DNA of 34,174 nt, taken from Spirochaetota bacterium (GTDB lineage Bacteria; Spirochaetota; UBA4802; JAFGJZ01). Positions 8,984-17,308 of this stretch are shown piece by piece. The stretch's first letter is position 1. Each line of letters starts with the position of its first letter. The translations under genes were made by a program, and so were the position numbers. The stretch spans positions 1 to 34,174 of the forward strand of contig JAEWVM010000225.1 in NCBI GenBank assembly GCA_023396615.1. Direction: 5' to 3'. The notes beneath the pieces were generated by a model. It had not been told where the DNA came from, made no database searches, and saw nothing but the letters and a program-made list of their open reading frames with translations.

Positions 8984-9424
8984 TCAGCACTCCTCTTTTT
9001 CAAGAGCCGAAATCTTATCGACCCTGCGCTGATGCCTTCCGCCGTCATACGGTGAATCAAGCCATCTCTTTACAATGGCAAGAGAAAGATCATCGCCGGT
9101 TATGCGTGCGCCAAGTACCAGAACATTAGAATCATTGTGACGGCGCGTCATTTCTGCCATAAATTCATTGAAGCATAAAGAAGCGCGTATTCCTTTTACC
9201 TTATTTGCCGTGATCGACGCGCCTATTCCGCTTCCGCAGATTGCGATTCCTTTATCAGCCTTTCCGTCACGTACTGCACGGGCGGCTTTCGGAATAAAAT
9301 CCGGATAATCTGCTGACTCCTCGGAAAAACAACCAAAGTCCTCAAAATTAATATCGGCAAAAGTTTTTTTAATAAGTTCTTTTAATTTAAACCCTGCGTG
9401 ATCCGATGCTATTGCAATTTTCAT
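8984..9424 (-). CDS. rpiB: ribose-5-phosphate isomerase B
   Basis: A 146-residue RpiB/LacAB-family sugar-phosphate isomerase, the usual length. It interconverts ribose 5-phosphate and ribulose 5-phosphate in the pentose phosphate pathway. The sequence begins 'MKIAIASDHAGFKLKE', with H9. The catalytic Cys63 sits in 'ICGSGIGASI' (where many members have CGTGIG) and H96 in 'TRRHNDSN'. The C terminus is 'YDGGRHQRRVDKI', the phosphate-binding region. GGAGG precedes the ATG at good spacing, 11 bp below the asnS stop. The last bases contain the ribosome binding site of the next gene (LamG protein). Confidence 0.94.
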   Translation of the reverse strand: MKIAIASDHAGFKLKELIKKTFADINFEDFGCFSEESADYPDFIPKAARAVRDGKADKGIAICGSGIGASITANKVKGIRASLCFNEFMAEMTRRHNDSNVLVLGARITGDDLSLAIVKRWLDSPYDGGRHQRRVDKISALEKEEC

Positions 9425-9435
9425 AAAACCTCCGT

Positions 9436-10821
9436 CTAAAATAATGCGTTTCCAGGTGTGCGCGGAAACGGAATAACATCACGGATATTCTGCATACCCG
9501 TAATAAAAAGCATTGCCCGCTCAAAACCTAGACCGAATCCGGCGTGCGGAACTGATCCGAATCTGCGCGTATCCAGATACCACCAGTAATCAGCAGGGTC
9601 AAGATTCATTTCATTCATTCTTTTTTCAAGAATATCAAGCCTGTACTCTCTCTCACTTCCGCCGATAATTTCACCGACACCGGCTACAAGAACATCCATT
9701 GCCCTGACGGTCTTCTGATCATCATTGAGTCGCATGTAAAAAGCTTTTATTTCCTTAGGATAATCGGTAACGATAACCGGCACGGAAAACTTCTTCTCTG
9801 TAAGATATCTCTCGTGCTCACTCTGAAGATCTATTCCCCATTTAACCGGATAATCAAAAGATTCACCGGAAGTCTCAAGTATTTTTACCGCATCTGTATA
9901 ACTCAGCCGTTCGAATGATGATGAAGCGATTTTTTCGAGGCGGTTGACAACTCCCTTCTGTACAAAATCATCAAAAAACTTCATCTCGTCCGGATTGTTA
10001 TCCAAAACGTATTTGAAAATATACTTCAGAAAATCTTCTGCCAAATCGGCATTATCTTCAAGTGTTGAAAATGCTGATTCAGGTTCAATCATCCAGAATT
10101 CGGCAAGATGACGCGACGTGTTGGAATTTTCCGCCCTGAATGTCGGACCGAATGTATATATTTTTCCGAGAGCAGTGGCAAAGAGTTCTCCTTCCAGCTG
10201 ACCGCTCACCGTCAGATGTGATTCCCTTCCGAAAAAATCATTTTCATAATTAATTTTTCCGTCTTTTAGCGGAGGATTTTTCATGTCAAGTGTCGTGATG
10301 CGGAACATCTCGCCTGCGCCTTCACAATCACTTGCGGTAATTATCGGCGTATGAATCCAATAAAAATCATTCTGCTGAAAAAATGAGTGAATGGCCGCTG
10401 CAAGCGAATTTCTGACACGGAAAACAGCACCGAAAGTATTAGTTCTCGGGCGCAGATGCGCGATCTCACGAAGAAATTCAAAAGAGTGACGTTTCTTCTG
10501 AAGCGGATATGTATCAGCCGGAGCATCCCCCAGTATTTCAATTGATGAAACCTTAACTTCATAAACCTGTCCGGCTGCCGGAGATTTGACAAGAGAGCCG
10601 AAAGCTGATACAGAACTTCCCGTTCCGCATTTTAAAAAATCGGCATAGCCTTCAGCATTTTCTTCAACGACTAACTGAATGTTCTTCTGAGATGAACCGT
10701 CGTTTACTTCCGCAAAGCAAATTCCCTTACCTTCTCTTTTTGTTCTTATCCAGCCGCACACTCTTAACTGATTTATTTCTTCTTTTGAGTTCAACAGGTT
10801 TTTTACCGGAATTCTTTTCAT
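9436..10821 (-). CDS. asnS: asparaginyl-tRNA synthetase
   Basis: A 461-residue class IIb aminoacyl-tRNA synthetase that charges tRNA-Asn. An OB-fold anticodon-binding domain (about 18-100, 'VCGWIRTKREGKG') is followed by the catalytic core. Class II motif 2 is at about 221-247 ('TFGPTFRAENS...HLAEFWMIEPE') and motif 3 near the end ('GFGLGFERAMLFITGMQNIRDVIPFPRTPG'). 'ASDCEGAGEMF' (163-173) is characteristic of AsnRS and not AspRS. The N terminus (MKRIPVKNLL) matches the family start, and AGGA lies 7 bases upstream, so I trust the ATG at 10821. This means the gene overlaps the preceding acyl-ligase gene by 95 nt in another frame. Confidence 0.95.
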   Translation of the reverse strand: MKRIPVKNLLNSKEEINQLRVCGWIRTKREGKGICFAEVNDGSSQKNIQLVVEENAEGYADFLKCGTGSSVSAFGSLVKSPAAGQVYEVKVSSIEILGDAPADTYPLQKKRHSFEFLREIAHLRPRTNTFGAVFRVRNSLAAAIHSFFQQNDFYWIHTPIITASDCEGAGEMFRITTLDMKNPPLKDGKINYENDFFGRESHLTVSGQLEGELFATALGKIYTFGPTFRAENSNTSRHLAEFWMIEPESAFSTLEDNADLAEDFLKYIFKYVLDNNPDEMKFFDDFVQKGVVNRLEKIASSSFERLSYTDAVKILETSGESFDYPVKWGIDLQSEHERYLTEKKFSVPVIVTDYPKEIKAFYMRLNDDQKTVRAMDVLVAGVGEIIGGSEREYRLDILEKRMNEMNLDPADYWWYLDTRRFGSVPHAGFGLGFERAMLFITGMQNIRDVIPFPRTPGNALF

Positions 10822-13357
10822 TTTTCTGTCCTAATTCTTTAGTTAATTCATCAGCAATCATTTTTTCAAGCGCAGAATTCAGTGTTTCTACATCCTTGTA
10901 TTTTTCCGGTTTAACCGGCGCAAGAAATTTTATGGTCATCTTCTTTCCGCAGAAAAATCTTGGAAGCATTTTTTCTCTCGGCCATATTTCCGAACTCCCT
11001 TTTATGACGGCAGGAATAACAGGCTTGGAAATGTTTTTAGATAAATAAGCCGCCCCTGTCTTGAATTTTTCCAAAACTCCGTCTGAACTTCTTGTCCCTT
11101 CAGGAAAAATCAGAAGAGATGCGCCTCCTCTGAGTATATCGGCTCCGGCTTTCATTGCAGGAATAATATCACCGCCTCTATCGACAAAGAGTCCGTTTGA
11201 TCCCGGAAAAAGATATCTGATAAACCGCAATTCCTTTTTACTTATGACCCAGACCCTGCGTCTTATATTCTTCGGCATGAGAGAAAGCATCACAAGGCTG
11301 TCAAGATTTGATGAATGATTCGCAACTATAATGCTGTTTTCAAAATCTGCCTCATTGAAACCTGACAATTCGGCTTTCCAGAATATCCTCGCAATTTTCT
11401 TTATCTTCCAGAAAGCGAATGATACGACAGGATTCGGAAACATCTTAGCCTTATGCTTTATCGGTGTTTTCAGAATTTTTTCATCTATGCTCACGGAAGA
11501 TCCTTCAGGAAACGAAGCGATCATTTTTATCAGATTTTCAGCAGTATCCGCCGTTCTTATTTTATCAGCATTCACACGGATTCCGAATTTTTCTTCACAG
11601 AAAGAAGCAAAATCAATTACACCAAGAGAATCAAGACCAAGATCAGAAAGAGTATCATTCGATTTTATTTCTTTAAGCTTCTGCCTCTTTTTTAGAACTT
11701 CAGCAACAAGTTCTTCCTTCGTATTTTCAGGCACAAAAAGAAGCTTTGTTTCAACTGTATCATTTTCGGAAGTCATAAACTTTCCGCTTTCAACAAGACG
11801 GATAACCTCATGCACAAGAATCTTACGTGTTGTGTTTTTCGGCAGCGGATCAAAAGAAAGTGAGAAGTTTGAAATAATTTTATACGAAGGAAGTCCCTTG
11901 CTAAGAGATGCAATTTCTTTTTTAATTAATGCAAAACTGTCAGCATTTTTTTTACGCGGAACAATTGCGGCGCATACAGTTTCTCTGCCGGCTATTCTTC
12001 TTCCGAAAACGCATATTTCTTCTATCATCGACGAGCGCTTATAATGTGCCTCAAGTTCCACCGGATAGACATTTTTGCCGGAATCAAGAACAATTGTACT
12101 TTTTGATCTTCCTGTAATAAAGAGATAACCGTCTTTATCTATTTTTCCGATATCTCCGGTATTATAATAACCTTCAGAATCAAAACACTCTTTATTAGCT
12201 TTATCATTTTTGTAATAGCCGTTCATGACGGAAATTCCTTTCAGCCATATTTCTCCGATTCCTTCTTTATTCTGATTTTTGAGCTTTGGAATATTTCCAT
12301 TCATAACAGGCCCGACCGAACCTTCCTTGTTTTTCTTCGGATGAGAAATAGCGATAGGTCCGTTTGTTTCAGTAAGACCGTACCCTTCAACAATCTGAAG
12401 CCCGATTCTCTTGTAGTAACGGAAATATTTTTTCTTCAGAGGCGCACCGCCGCTTATGAAATATTTCATTTTTTTCCCGAAAACCTTTCTTATCGGACGG
12501 AAAACTATTTTCGGAATAAAACCAAGTCCTATATATTTAAATAAAGGCTGAAAAGTCAGAAAGAACAACAGAAGAGCGTGCTTGAATTTTGAAGCTTCAC
12601 GCGCCTTGTTAATGATCGTATCCATGAATATTTCCCAGAGCTGAGGTGCAGCCGGAAAAATTGTAAATTCGTGCTCACCGAGAGTTTTTATTATATCAAC
12701 ACCTTTTAAAGAGCGTAGAAAGTAAAATGAAGCCCCGACGTTGAACGGACCACCGAAATTTGCCATAAAAGCATAGGAATGGAAAAGAGGAAGAATGCAG
12801 AGAAACTTATCCTCTTCATTTATGCCAAGATAATTCAGGCAGGAAATTGAACTTCTGAAAATATTTCCATGAGATAAAACAACAATCTTCGGCTCCCCCG
12901 TTGTGCCCGATGTAAAGGAATAAGTAGCAGGGTCATCCGGAGTTATCTGAATATCTGAAATATACTGCTTTTTTTCGATATTTTTATCCAGTGATATTTC
13001 AAATAATGGAAATCCTCGGAGTTTTTTCTTATATGCCGGAGAAATAAAAGATGCTTTCGCTTTAACAGTTTTTGTCATGCGGAGATAGTCCTTCTCCGAA
13101 AGATTAGTATCCAACGGAAGAGCAACGCACCCGCAAAGAGTTATTGCCATGTAGGTTATCACCCATTCGGCAGAATTTTCTGCCAAAATCGCGACAACAT
13201 CACCCTTTGCTAATTTCTTCTTACGCAAAAATGCCGCTCTGCGTAACGCGAGATTATACGCTTCACCGTATGTTATTGTTTCATCGAAAAGAATTTTATT
13301 AGAAAATTTCAGCGATCTTGCTCTGAAGAATTCATTGAGGTTATTAAAATATTCCAT
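10727..13357 (-). CDS. three-domain fusion: AMP-forming acyl-ligase, acyl carrier domain and PlsC-type acyltransferase
   Basis: An 876-residue protein. Residues ~1-520 are an adenylate-forming ligase: P-loop-like 'YSFTSGTTGEPK' (146-157), 'GYGLTETNG' (325-333), 'YNTGDIG' (398-404) and catalytic K512 ('PKNTTRK'). Residues ~545-615 are an acyl carrier domain with the phosphopantetheine serine S577 in 'LGLDSLG'. Residues ~650-830 are a 1-acylglycerol-phosphate acyltransferase domain with H681xxxxD686 ('NHSSNLDS') and 'FPEGTRS' (751-757). The likely chain of events is activation of a fatty acid, loading on the built-in carrier and transfer to a (lyso)phospholipid, as in Aas-type membrane repair, but Aas normally has the domains in the opposite order and borrows free ACP. 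The last ~30 residues are Lys/Arg-rich and overlap asnS. ATG start at 13357 with a GGGGG site. Confidence 0.88.
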   Translation of the reverse strand: MEYFNNLNEFFRARSLKFSNKILFDETITYGEAYNLALRRAAFLRKKKLAKGDVVAILAENSAEWVITYMAITLCGCVALPLDTNLSEKDYLRMTKTVKAKASFISPAYKKKLRGFPLFEISLDKNIEKKQYISDIQITPDDPATYSFTSGTTGEPKIVVLSHGNIFRSSISCLNYLGINEEDKFLCILPLFHSYAFMANFGGPFNVGASFYFLRSLKGVDIIKTLGEHEFTIFPAAPQLWEIFMDTIINKAREASKFKHALLLFFLTFQPLFKYIGLGFIPKIVFRPIRKVFGKKMKYFISGGAPLKKKYFRYYKRIGLQIVEGYGLTETNGPIAISHPKKNKEGSVGPVMNGNIPKLKNQNKEGIGEIWLKGISVMNGYYKNDKANKECFDSEGYYNTGDIGKIDKDGYLFITGRSKSTIVLDSGKNVYPVELEAHYKRSSMIEEICVFGRRIAGRETVCAAIVPRKKNADSFALIKKEIASLSKGLPSYKIISNFSLSFDPLPKNTTRKILVHEVIRLVESGKFMTSENDTVETKLLFVPENTKEELVAEVLKKRQKLKEIKSNDTLSDLGLDSLGVIDFASFCEEKFGIRVNADKIRTADTAENLIKMIASFPEGSSVSIDEKILKTPIKHKAKMFPNPVVSFAFWKIKKIARIFWKAELSGFNEADFENSIIVANHSSNLDSLVMLSLMPKNIRRRVWVISKKELRFIRYLFPGSNGLFVDRGGDIIPAMKAGADILRGGASLLIFPEGTRSSDGVLEKFKTGAAYLSKNISKPVIPAVIKGSSEIWPREKMLPRFFCGKKMTIKFLAPVKPEKYKDVETLNSALEKMIADELTKELGQKNEKNSGKKPVELKRRNKSVKSVRLDKNKKRR

Positions 13358-13375
13358 TTTCGCCCCCGTTTGATT

Positions 13376-13403
13376 ATTGTAAAAAGACCGGCAAATTTTT
13401 CAA
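13376..13403 (-). promoter_or_regulatory. sigma-70 promoter for the acyl-ligase/asnS operon
   Basis: On the minus strand TTGAAA (13398-13403), a 16-bp spacer and TACAAT (13376-13381) match consensus at 5 of 6 bases in both boxes, about 20 bp upstream of the ATG at 13357. No other good promoter is visible for the six-gene leftward run down to 4810. Confidence 0.6.
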
Positions 13404-13497
13404 CAATTTAAAAAAACCAGGGTCTTTGCGCTTGACAATTTTATTGTAGAAATAGCCTCTAATATGATTTTAAATTATTGGAGCATTTTAAGCCATA

Positions 13498-14682
13498 ATG
13501 CCGTTTGACAGAATTGTCCTGTTTAAAGACATCTTCTCGATACCCTTCTTTTCTGAATTAAAACAGCTCCATGAGTCATTTCTTTACGACCGCAAAAAAG
13601 CCCCGTTGCATATTTCAAGAATTGCGGAAATTCTCTGCAGTGAATCCAGTTTGACCGTCATTAACCTTCTGACCAAAAGCGAAAATGCTTTTTCACTTCT
13701 TTGCGAGAAGGGAGAAGATATACCTATTGAAATCCGCCTTGTTGCTGAAAATGACATTAAAATCATACTGTCATTACTTAAAAATAATCCGGTCAATATC
13801 GAGCCCGCAGATAAAGAGAAAACCCTTCACCCTCTTTTTAACCTGCGTTTTCCGAGAGTTGAAGCAGACGAAAAAGAAATTCTTGACCACCTCGAAAAAA
13901 TCTGGAGAAATCGCGGCTGTGGAATATTTTCTGAAAGTCATTTTTTCAAATGGAACGGAACGGAAGTTCTTCCTATTTATTCTTTCGACAAAATAACTTT
14001 CTCAGACCTTGCGGGATACGACGATTATAAAAATATCATAATAGAAAATACCGGAATTCTTTTATCCGGAAATCCCGCAAACAACATTCTTCTTGCGGGC
14101 AGCCGCGGATGCGGAAAATCTTCAATGATAAAAGCTGCTGCAAATCATTTTGCAAAAGACGGATTAAAATTGATTGAAGTTTCCAAAAAAAACATCCTCG
14201 GAATTGAAAAACTATTCAATAAACTAGCGGACCGCGGACTTAAATTCATTTTATTCATTGATGATATTTCTTTCGATGAAAATGAACATTCATTCACGGA
14301 GTTCAAATCGGTTCTCGAAGGATGCGCTTCCGAAAAACCTGCAAATACCGCAATATATGCAACATCAAACAGACGTCATATGGTAAGCGAAAAAGCCCTT
14401 ACCGGCACATACGACATCTTCGATCAGGATACAGATAATGAAAAAATTTCTCTATCCGACAGATTCGGCATTACTCTTCTTTTCCTTCCTCCGGATCAGA
14501 ATGAATTTCTTTCAATTGCAGAAAGAATTGCCGAAAAACACGGAATTTCTTTCGATGAAGAAATGAAACGCTCTGCAGTTCAATGGGCTCTTGAACAGAA
14601 AGGCAGAAGCGGAAGAAGCGCAAATCAGTTCATAACTCACATAAAAGGCAAAATCAAACTCACTTCGGAGGATAAAAAATGA
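13498..14682 (+). CDS. DUF815-family AAA ATPase
   Basis: A 394-residue protein. An N-terminal ~165-residue helical region of unknown role is followed by a DUF815-type AAA module: 'LAGYDDYK' (171-178), Walker A 'GSRGCGKSS' (201-209), Walker B 'ILFIDDISFD' (251-260), 'YATSNRRHMV' (287-296, sensor 1) and 'LSDRFG' with 'PPDQNEFL' farther on. DUF815 ATPases are widespread but poorly characterised; the closest logic is DnaA/IstB-like or chaperone-like remodelling, so I give no function. An in-frame TAA lies 6 bases before the ATG, fixing the start; the nearest GGAG is about 14 bases away, rather far. Overlaps the aspartate kinase start by 4 nt (ATGA). Confidence 0.85.
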   Translation: MPFDRIVLFKDIFSIPFFSELKQLHESFLYDRKKAPLHISRIAEILCSESSLTVINLLTKSENAFSLLCEKGEDIPIEIRLVAENDIKIILSLLKNNPVNIEPADKEKTLHPLFNLRFPRVEADEKEILDHLEKIWRNRGCGIFSESHFFKWNGTEVLPIYSFDKITFSDLAGYDDYKNIIIENTGILLSGNPANNILLAGSRGCGKSSMIKAAANHFAKDGLKLIEVSKKNILGIEKLFNKLADRGLKFILFIDDISFDENEHSFTEFKSVLEGCASEKPANTAIYATSNRRHMVSEKALTGTYDIFDQDTDNEKISLSDRFGITLLFLPPDQNEFLSIAERIAEKHGISFDEEMKRSAVQWALEQKGRSGRSANQFITHIKGKIKLTSEDKK

Positions 14683-15941
14683 CAAGAATTTTTAAATTCG
14701 GGGGAGCTTCAGTAAAAGACGCCGAAGCCGTAAAAAACGTTGTTCAAATATTAAAACTTTTTCCGAAAGACAATATCGCAATTGTCGTGTCCGCAATGGG
14801 CAAAACGACAAACGCCCTTGAAGCACTTCTTAATTCATATATGGACTCTAAAAAAGAAAAAGATTCACTGATAGAGGAAATGAGAAACTTTCATTACGGT
14901 ATAATGGATGGACTTTTCGCGAACAGAAACCATGAAGCTTACAAAAAAGTAGATCATGTTTTCCATGAATTAAATGAATCTTTATCGGTTAAACCTTCAG
15001 AAAATTATGATTATGAATACGACCAGATTGTCTGCCTTGGAGAAGTCATTTCGACAATTATCGTCAGCGAATTCATGAACCATGCAGGTGTCGAAAACCA
15101 GTGGGTCGATGCAAGAAATATCATCAAAACCGATAACACTTACCGCGACGCTAAAATATTATGGAATCAGACAACTCTAAACTGTTCTTCTGAAATTAAT
15201 TTTTCTAAGTGTAAAATATATCTAACTCAGGGCTTTATAGGTTCGACTCTTGAGAATCTTTCAACAACTCTCGGAAGAGAAGGATCAGATTATTCGGCGG
15301 CTATTATCGCATACTGTCTTGATGCCGACGAGGTCACTATATGGAAAGATGTACCGGGAGTACTTAATGCAGATCCTAAGTATTTCGCCAAGACGGTTAA
15401 GATTGATCTTTTAACATATTATGACGCCATAGAGCTTGCTTATTACGGCGCGAGCGTCATTCACCCGAAGACGATCAAGCCTCTTCAAAACAAAAACATA
15501 CCTCTCTTCGTAAAATCATTCGTCAATCCTTCCGCAGAAGGAACTACGGTTAAAGACTGTACAGTTAAAAATCCGATTCCGTCATTCATATTTAAGGTAA
15601 ATCAAACTTTGATTACCATTTCACCAAAAGACTTTTCTTTCATAGTTGAAGAAAATCTTCGTGATATATTTCAGATTTTTTCGGATCTACGCGTAAAAGT
15701 TAATGTAATGCAGAATACCGCTCTCAGCTTTTCAGTAAGCATAGATCACGATGAAAGAAAGCTCGCTAAAATTATCGATACACTTGAATCAAAATTTACA
15801 GTAAAATACAATACCGGGCTAGAACTGATAACAATACGTCATTACGATCAGGAAACGATAGAAAGAGTATCGCAAAACAAAGAAATAATTCTTGAAGAAA
15901 AAAGCCGTCATACCGTTCAGCTCGTTGCAAGAAAGGTATAA
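14679..15941 (+). CDS. aspartate kinase (monofunctional)
   Basis: A 420-residue aspartokinase: ATP + L-aspartate to 4-phospho-aspartate, the first step of the Lys/Thr/Met/diaminopimelate branch. The N terminus has 'FKFGGASVKD' (5-14); the kinase core contains 'TQGFIGST', 'TTLGREGSDYSAAI' and 'VTIWKDVPGVLNADPK', and 'YYGASVIHPKTIKPL' closes it. The C-terminal ~120 residues form ACT-like regulatory strands ('RVKVNVMQNTALSFSVSID'). The type resembles the KFGGASV-class enzymes of Bacteroidota and relatives. GGAGG is 5-6 bases before the ATG, inside the 3' end of the DUF815 gene. No other lysine- or threonine-pathway gene is in the window. Confidence 0.92.
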   Translation: MTRIFKFGGASVKDAEAVKNVVQILKLFPKDNIAIVVSAMGKTTNALEALLNSYMDSKKEKDSLIEEMRNFHYGIMDGLFANRNHEAYKKVDHVFHELNESLSVKPSENYDYEYDQIVCLGEVISTIIVSEFMNHAGVENQWVDARNIIKTDNTYRDAKILWNQTTLNCSSEINFSKCKIYLTQGFIGSTLENLSTTLGREGSDYSAAIIAYCLDADEVTIWKDVPGVLNADPKYFAKTVKIDLLTYYDAIELAYYGASVIHPKTIKPLQNKNIPLFVKSFVNPSAEGTTVKDCTVKNPIPSFIFKVNQTLITISPKDFSFIVEENLRDIFQIFSDLRVKVNVMQNTALSFSVSIDHDERKLAKIIDTLESKFTVKYNTGLELITIRHYDQETIERVSQNKEIILEEKSRHTVQLVARKV

Positions 15942-15960
15942 TCATTGTTTTCAAATATTC

Positions 15961-15988
15961 TTGACACACGCGTACGGCATATTAGAAT
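15961..15988 (+). promoter_or_regulatory. sigma-70 promoter for the bactofilin gene
   Basis: TTGACA (15961-15966), a 16-bp spacer and TAGAAT (15983-15988) give a near-consensus promoter. The predicted transcript starts about 12 nt before the bactofilin ATG and retains most of GGAAGGTGA. It indicates that bactofilin is expressed independently of the aspartate kinase 65 bp upstream. Confidence 0.65.
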
Positions 15989-16006
15989 TTCCGTGGAAGG
16001 TGACAA

Positions 16007-16363
16007 ATGACCGAAGTTAAAGAAATTATAGAAGACGAAAATAAAATAAATACCGTCATTGCCGAGGATATCGAATTCAAGGGAAGACTGGTTTTCAAAA
16101 ACTCCCTTAAGATAAAAGGCAATTTTTCCGGAAAAATTGAATCAGACGGTCACCTTATAATCGGGCAGGAAGCAAGCGTAAGTGCTGACGTTAAAGTAAG
16201 TTCAATAGCTATCAACGGCAAATTAAACGGAAAAGTCAAAGCAGACAGACTTGTTGAGCTTTACAAGAAAAGCGAGACTCACGGGGATATCGTAACACCT
16301 GAAATTTTTATTGAAAAAGGCGCGGTATTCAACGGAAGCTGCATCACACAATCAGAAAACTAA
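16007..16363 (+). CDS. bactofilin (DUF583 cytoskeletal protein)
   Basis: A 118-residue bactofilin of typical size. The glycine-, valine- and isoleucine-rich turns ('TVIAEDIEFKGRLVFKNSLKIKGNFSGKIESDGHLIIGQ...VSADVKVSSIAINGKLNGKV') are the repeating strands of the right-handed beta-helix that polymerises into filaments without nucleotide. The short charged N-terminal tail (about 1-18) is where family members contact membrane or partners. Bactofilins scaffold cell shape, polarity or envelope enzymes. Its own promoter lies just upstream. It ends one base before the convergent HIT gene. Confidence 0.93.
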   Translation: MTEVKEIIEDENKINTVIAEDIEFKGRLVFKNSLKIKGNFSGKIESDGHLIIGQEASVSADVKVSSIAINGKLNGKVKADRLVELYKKSETHGDIVTPEIFIEKGAVFNGSCITQSEN

Positions 16364-16364
16364 T

Positions 16365-16847
16365 TTATAACTGCGCGTATTTTACGCGCAATGAATCCAA
16401 TAGGGAAACCGGATCTACAACAAATACCCTTTTGCCTGCTATAACCTCAGCAAATCCCAATTCATTATTATAACGCGGAACTACATGCAGATGAAGATGC
16501 TTGATGCTCGCACCTGAATTTTCACCGATATTATATCCGATATTAAATCCCGAAGGACCCAGTTCTTCCGTGAGAATTCTAACAGAAGCCGAGCTAAGTC
16601 TGTGAATATCGGCCGCTTCTTCATCAGAAAGATCACATATCGACTCGATATGCCTTAAAGGATAAATCATGATGTGTCCTGAATTATACGGATAGAGGTT
16701 CATGGAAACAGCTGATAAACGGCTTCGATATATTTCAAGATCAGTAGAATCCGATGATTTATCGATCAGTGAACAGAGGATACATCCCGATTTCTTTTTT
16801 TTTATATAATCCAGTTTATTGAAATTAAAAAAATGACCTTCTATCAT
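16365..16847 (-). CDS. HIT-family nucleotide hydrolase/transferase (AP4A phosphorylase-like)
   Basis: A 160-residue histidine-triad protein. The triad is H117, H119 and H121 in 'KHLHLHVVPRY', H119 by family analogy being the nucleophile-forming residue. N-terminal C22 and C25 ('GCILC') with H58 ('NSGHIMIYP') look like the structural zinc site found in the AP4A phosphorylase-like HIT branch. Likely substrates are dinucleoside polyphosphates or nucleotidyl adducts; the exact reaction is not determined. It is the last gene of the lolA-to-HIT operon, overlapping pgpA by 4 nt (ATGA). Confidence 0.88.
   Translation of the reverse strand: MIEGHFFNFNKLDYIKKKKSGCILCSLIDKSSDSTDLEIYRSRLSAVSMNLYPYNSGHIMIYPLRHIESICDLSDEEAADIHRLSSASVRILTEELGPSGFNIGYNIGENSGASIKHLHLHVVPRYNNELGFAEVIAGKRVFVVDPVSLLDSLRVKYAQL
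16372..16390. terminator. palindromic stem at the bactofilin/HIT convergence
   Basis: TGCGCGTA (16372-16379) and TACGCGCA (16383-16390) form a perfect 8-bp stem with a 3-nt loop, directly after the bactofilin stop and within the last codons of the HIT gene. It is well placed as a shared stop for the two convergent transcripts, but neither side carries a good T-run, so termination is uncertain. Confidence 0.3.
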
Positions 16848-17308
16848 AGAATTCCTGCAGCAATTAAAACCCTTATAACAACATTGGCCATTACACCTGC
16901 AAGAATATCATCCATAAATATTCCCATTCCGCCTTTTAGCTTCTGAATTTTATTTATCGGGAAAGGCTTTATTATGTCAAAAATTCTAAAAAGAACAAGC
17001 GCAGCGAGCGCAGCTTTGAGCGAATACGGAATGAACAACACTGAAACAAAATAACCGAATATTTCATCAAGAACTACAACCTGCGGATCTTTGGACTTTA
17101 AATCCTTCTCCGCAAAATCTCCGAGTCTAATTGAAGGATAAATCAAAACAAAACAGATTACAGCGTTTATCCAATAAGCCTGTCCCGGAAAAAAATAATT
17201 CTCTGCATAAAATAAAACAAAGCCTACAATTGAACCGAAAGTTCCCGGAGCGCATGGAGAATAACCGGAAAAAAAACCGCTGTAAAAAAATCTAGCAATA
17301 GTCTTCAT
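16844..17308 (-). CDS. pgpA: phosphatidylglycerophosphatase A
   Basis: A 154-residue integral membrane phosphatase. PgpA removes the phosphate of phosphatidylglycerophosphate to give phosphatidylglycerol. Signatures: 'GYSPCAPGTFGSIVG' (about 15-29), 'VVVLDEIFGYFV' (metal-binding Asp/Glu) and 'FRIFDIIKPFPI...GGMGIFMDDILAG', all conserved in the family. Several membrane helices are evident. It overlaps pgsA upstream by 4 nt and the HIT gene downstream by 4 nt, so the two consecutive steps of phosphatidylglycerol synthesis are translationally coupled. Confidence 0.94.
   Translation of the reverse strand: MKTIARFFYSGFFSGYSPCAPGTFGSIVGFVLFYAENYFFPGQAYWINAVICFVLIYPSIRLGDFAEKDLKSKDPQVVVLDEIFGYFVSVLFIPYSLKAALAALVLFRIFDIIKPFPINKIQKLKGGMGIFMDDILAGVMANVVIRVLIAAGIL

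Noticed and set aside
11331..12044. A 237-codon open frame on the plus strand
   Set aside because: It lies wholly antisense to the conserved ligase/ACP/acyltransferase gene; its translation is Ser/Phe-rich with no domain, typical of the complement of an AT-rich coding region.
13432..13465. TTGACA and TAATAT upstream of the DUF815 gene as a promoter
   Set aside because: The boxes are 22 bp apart, too far for sigma-70; no -10 is seen at 16-18 bp. The DUF815 promoter stays unassigned.
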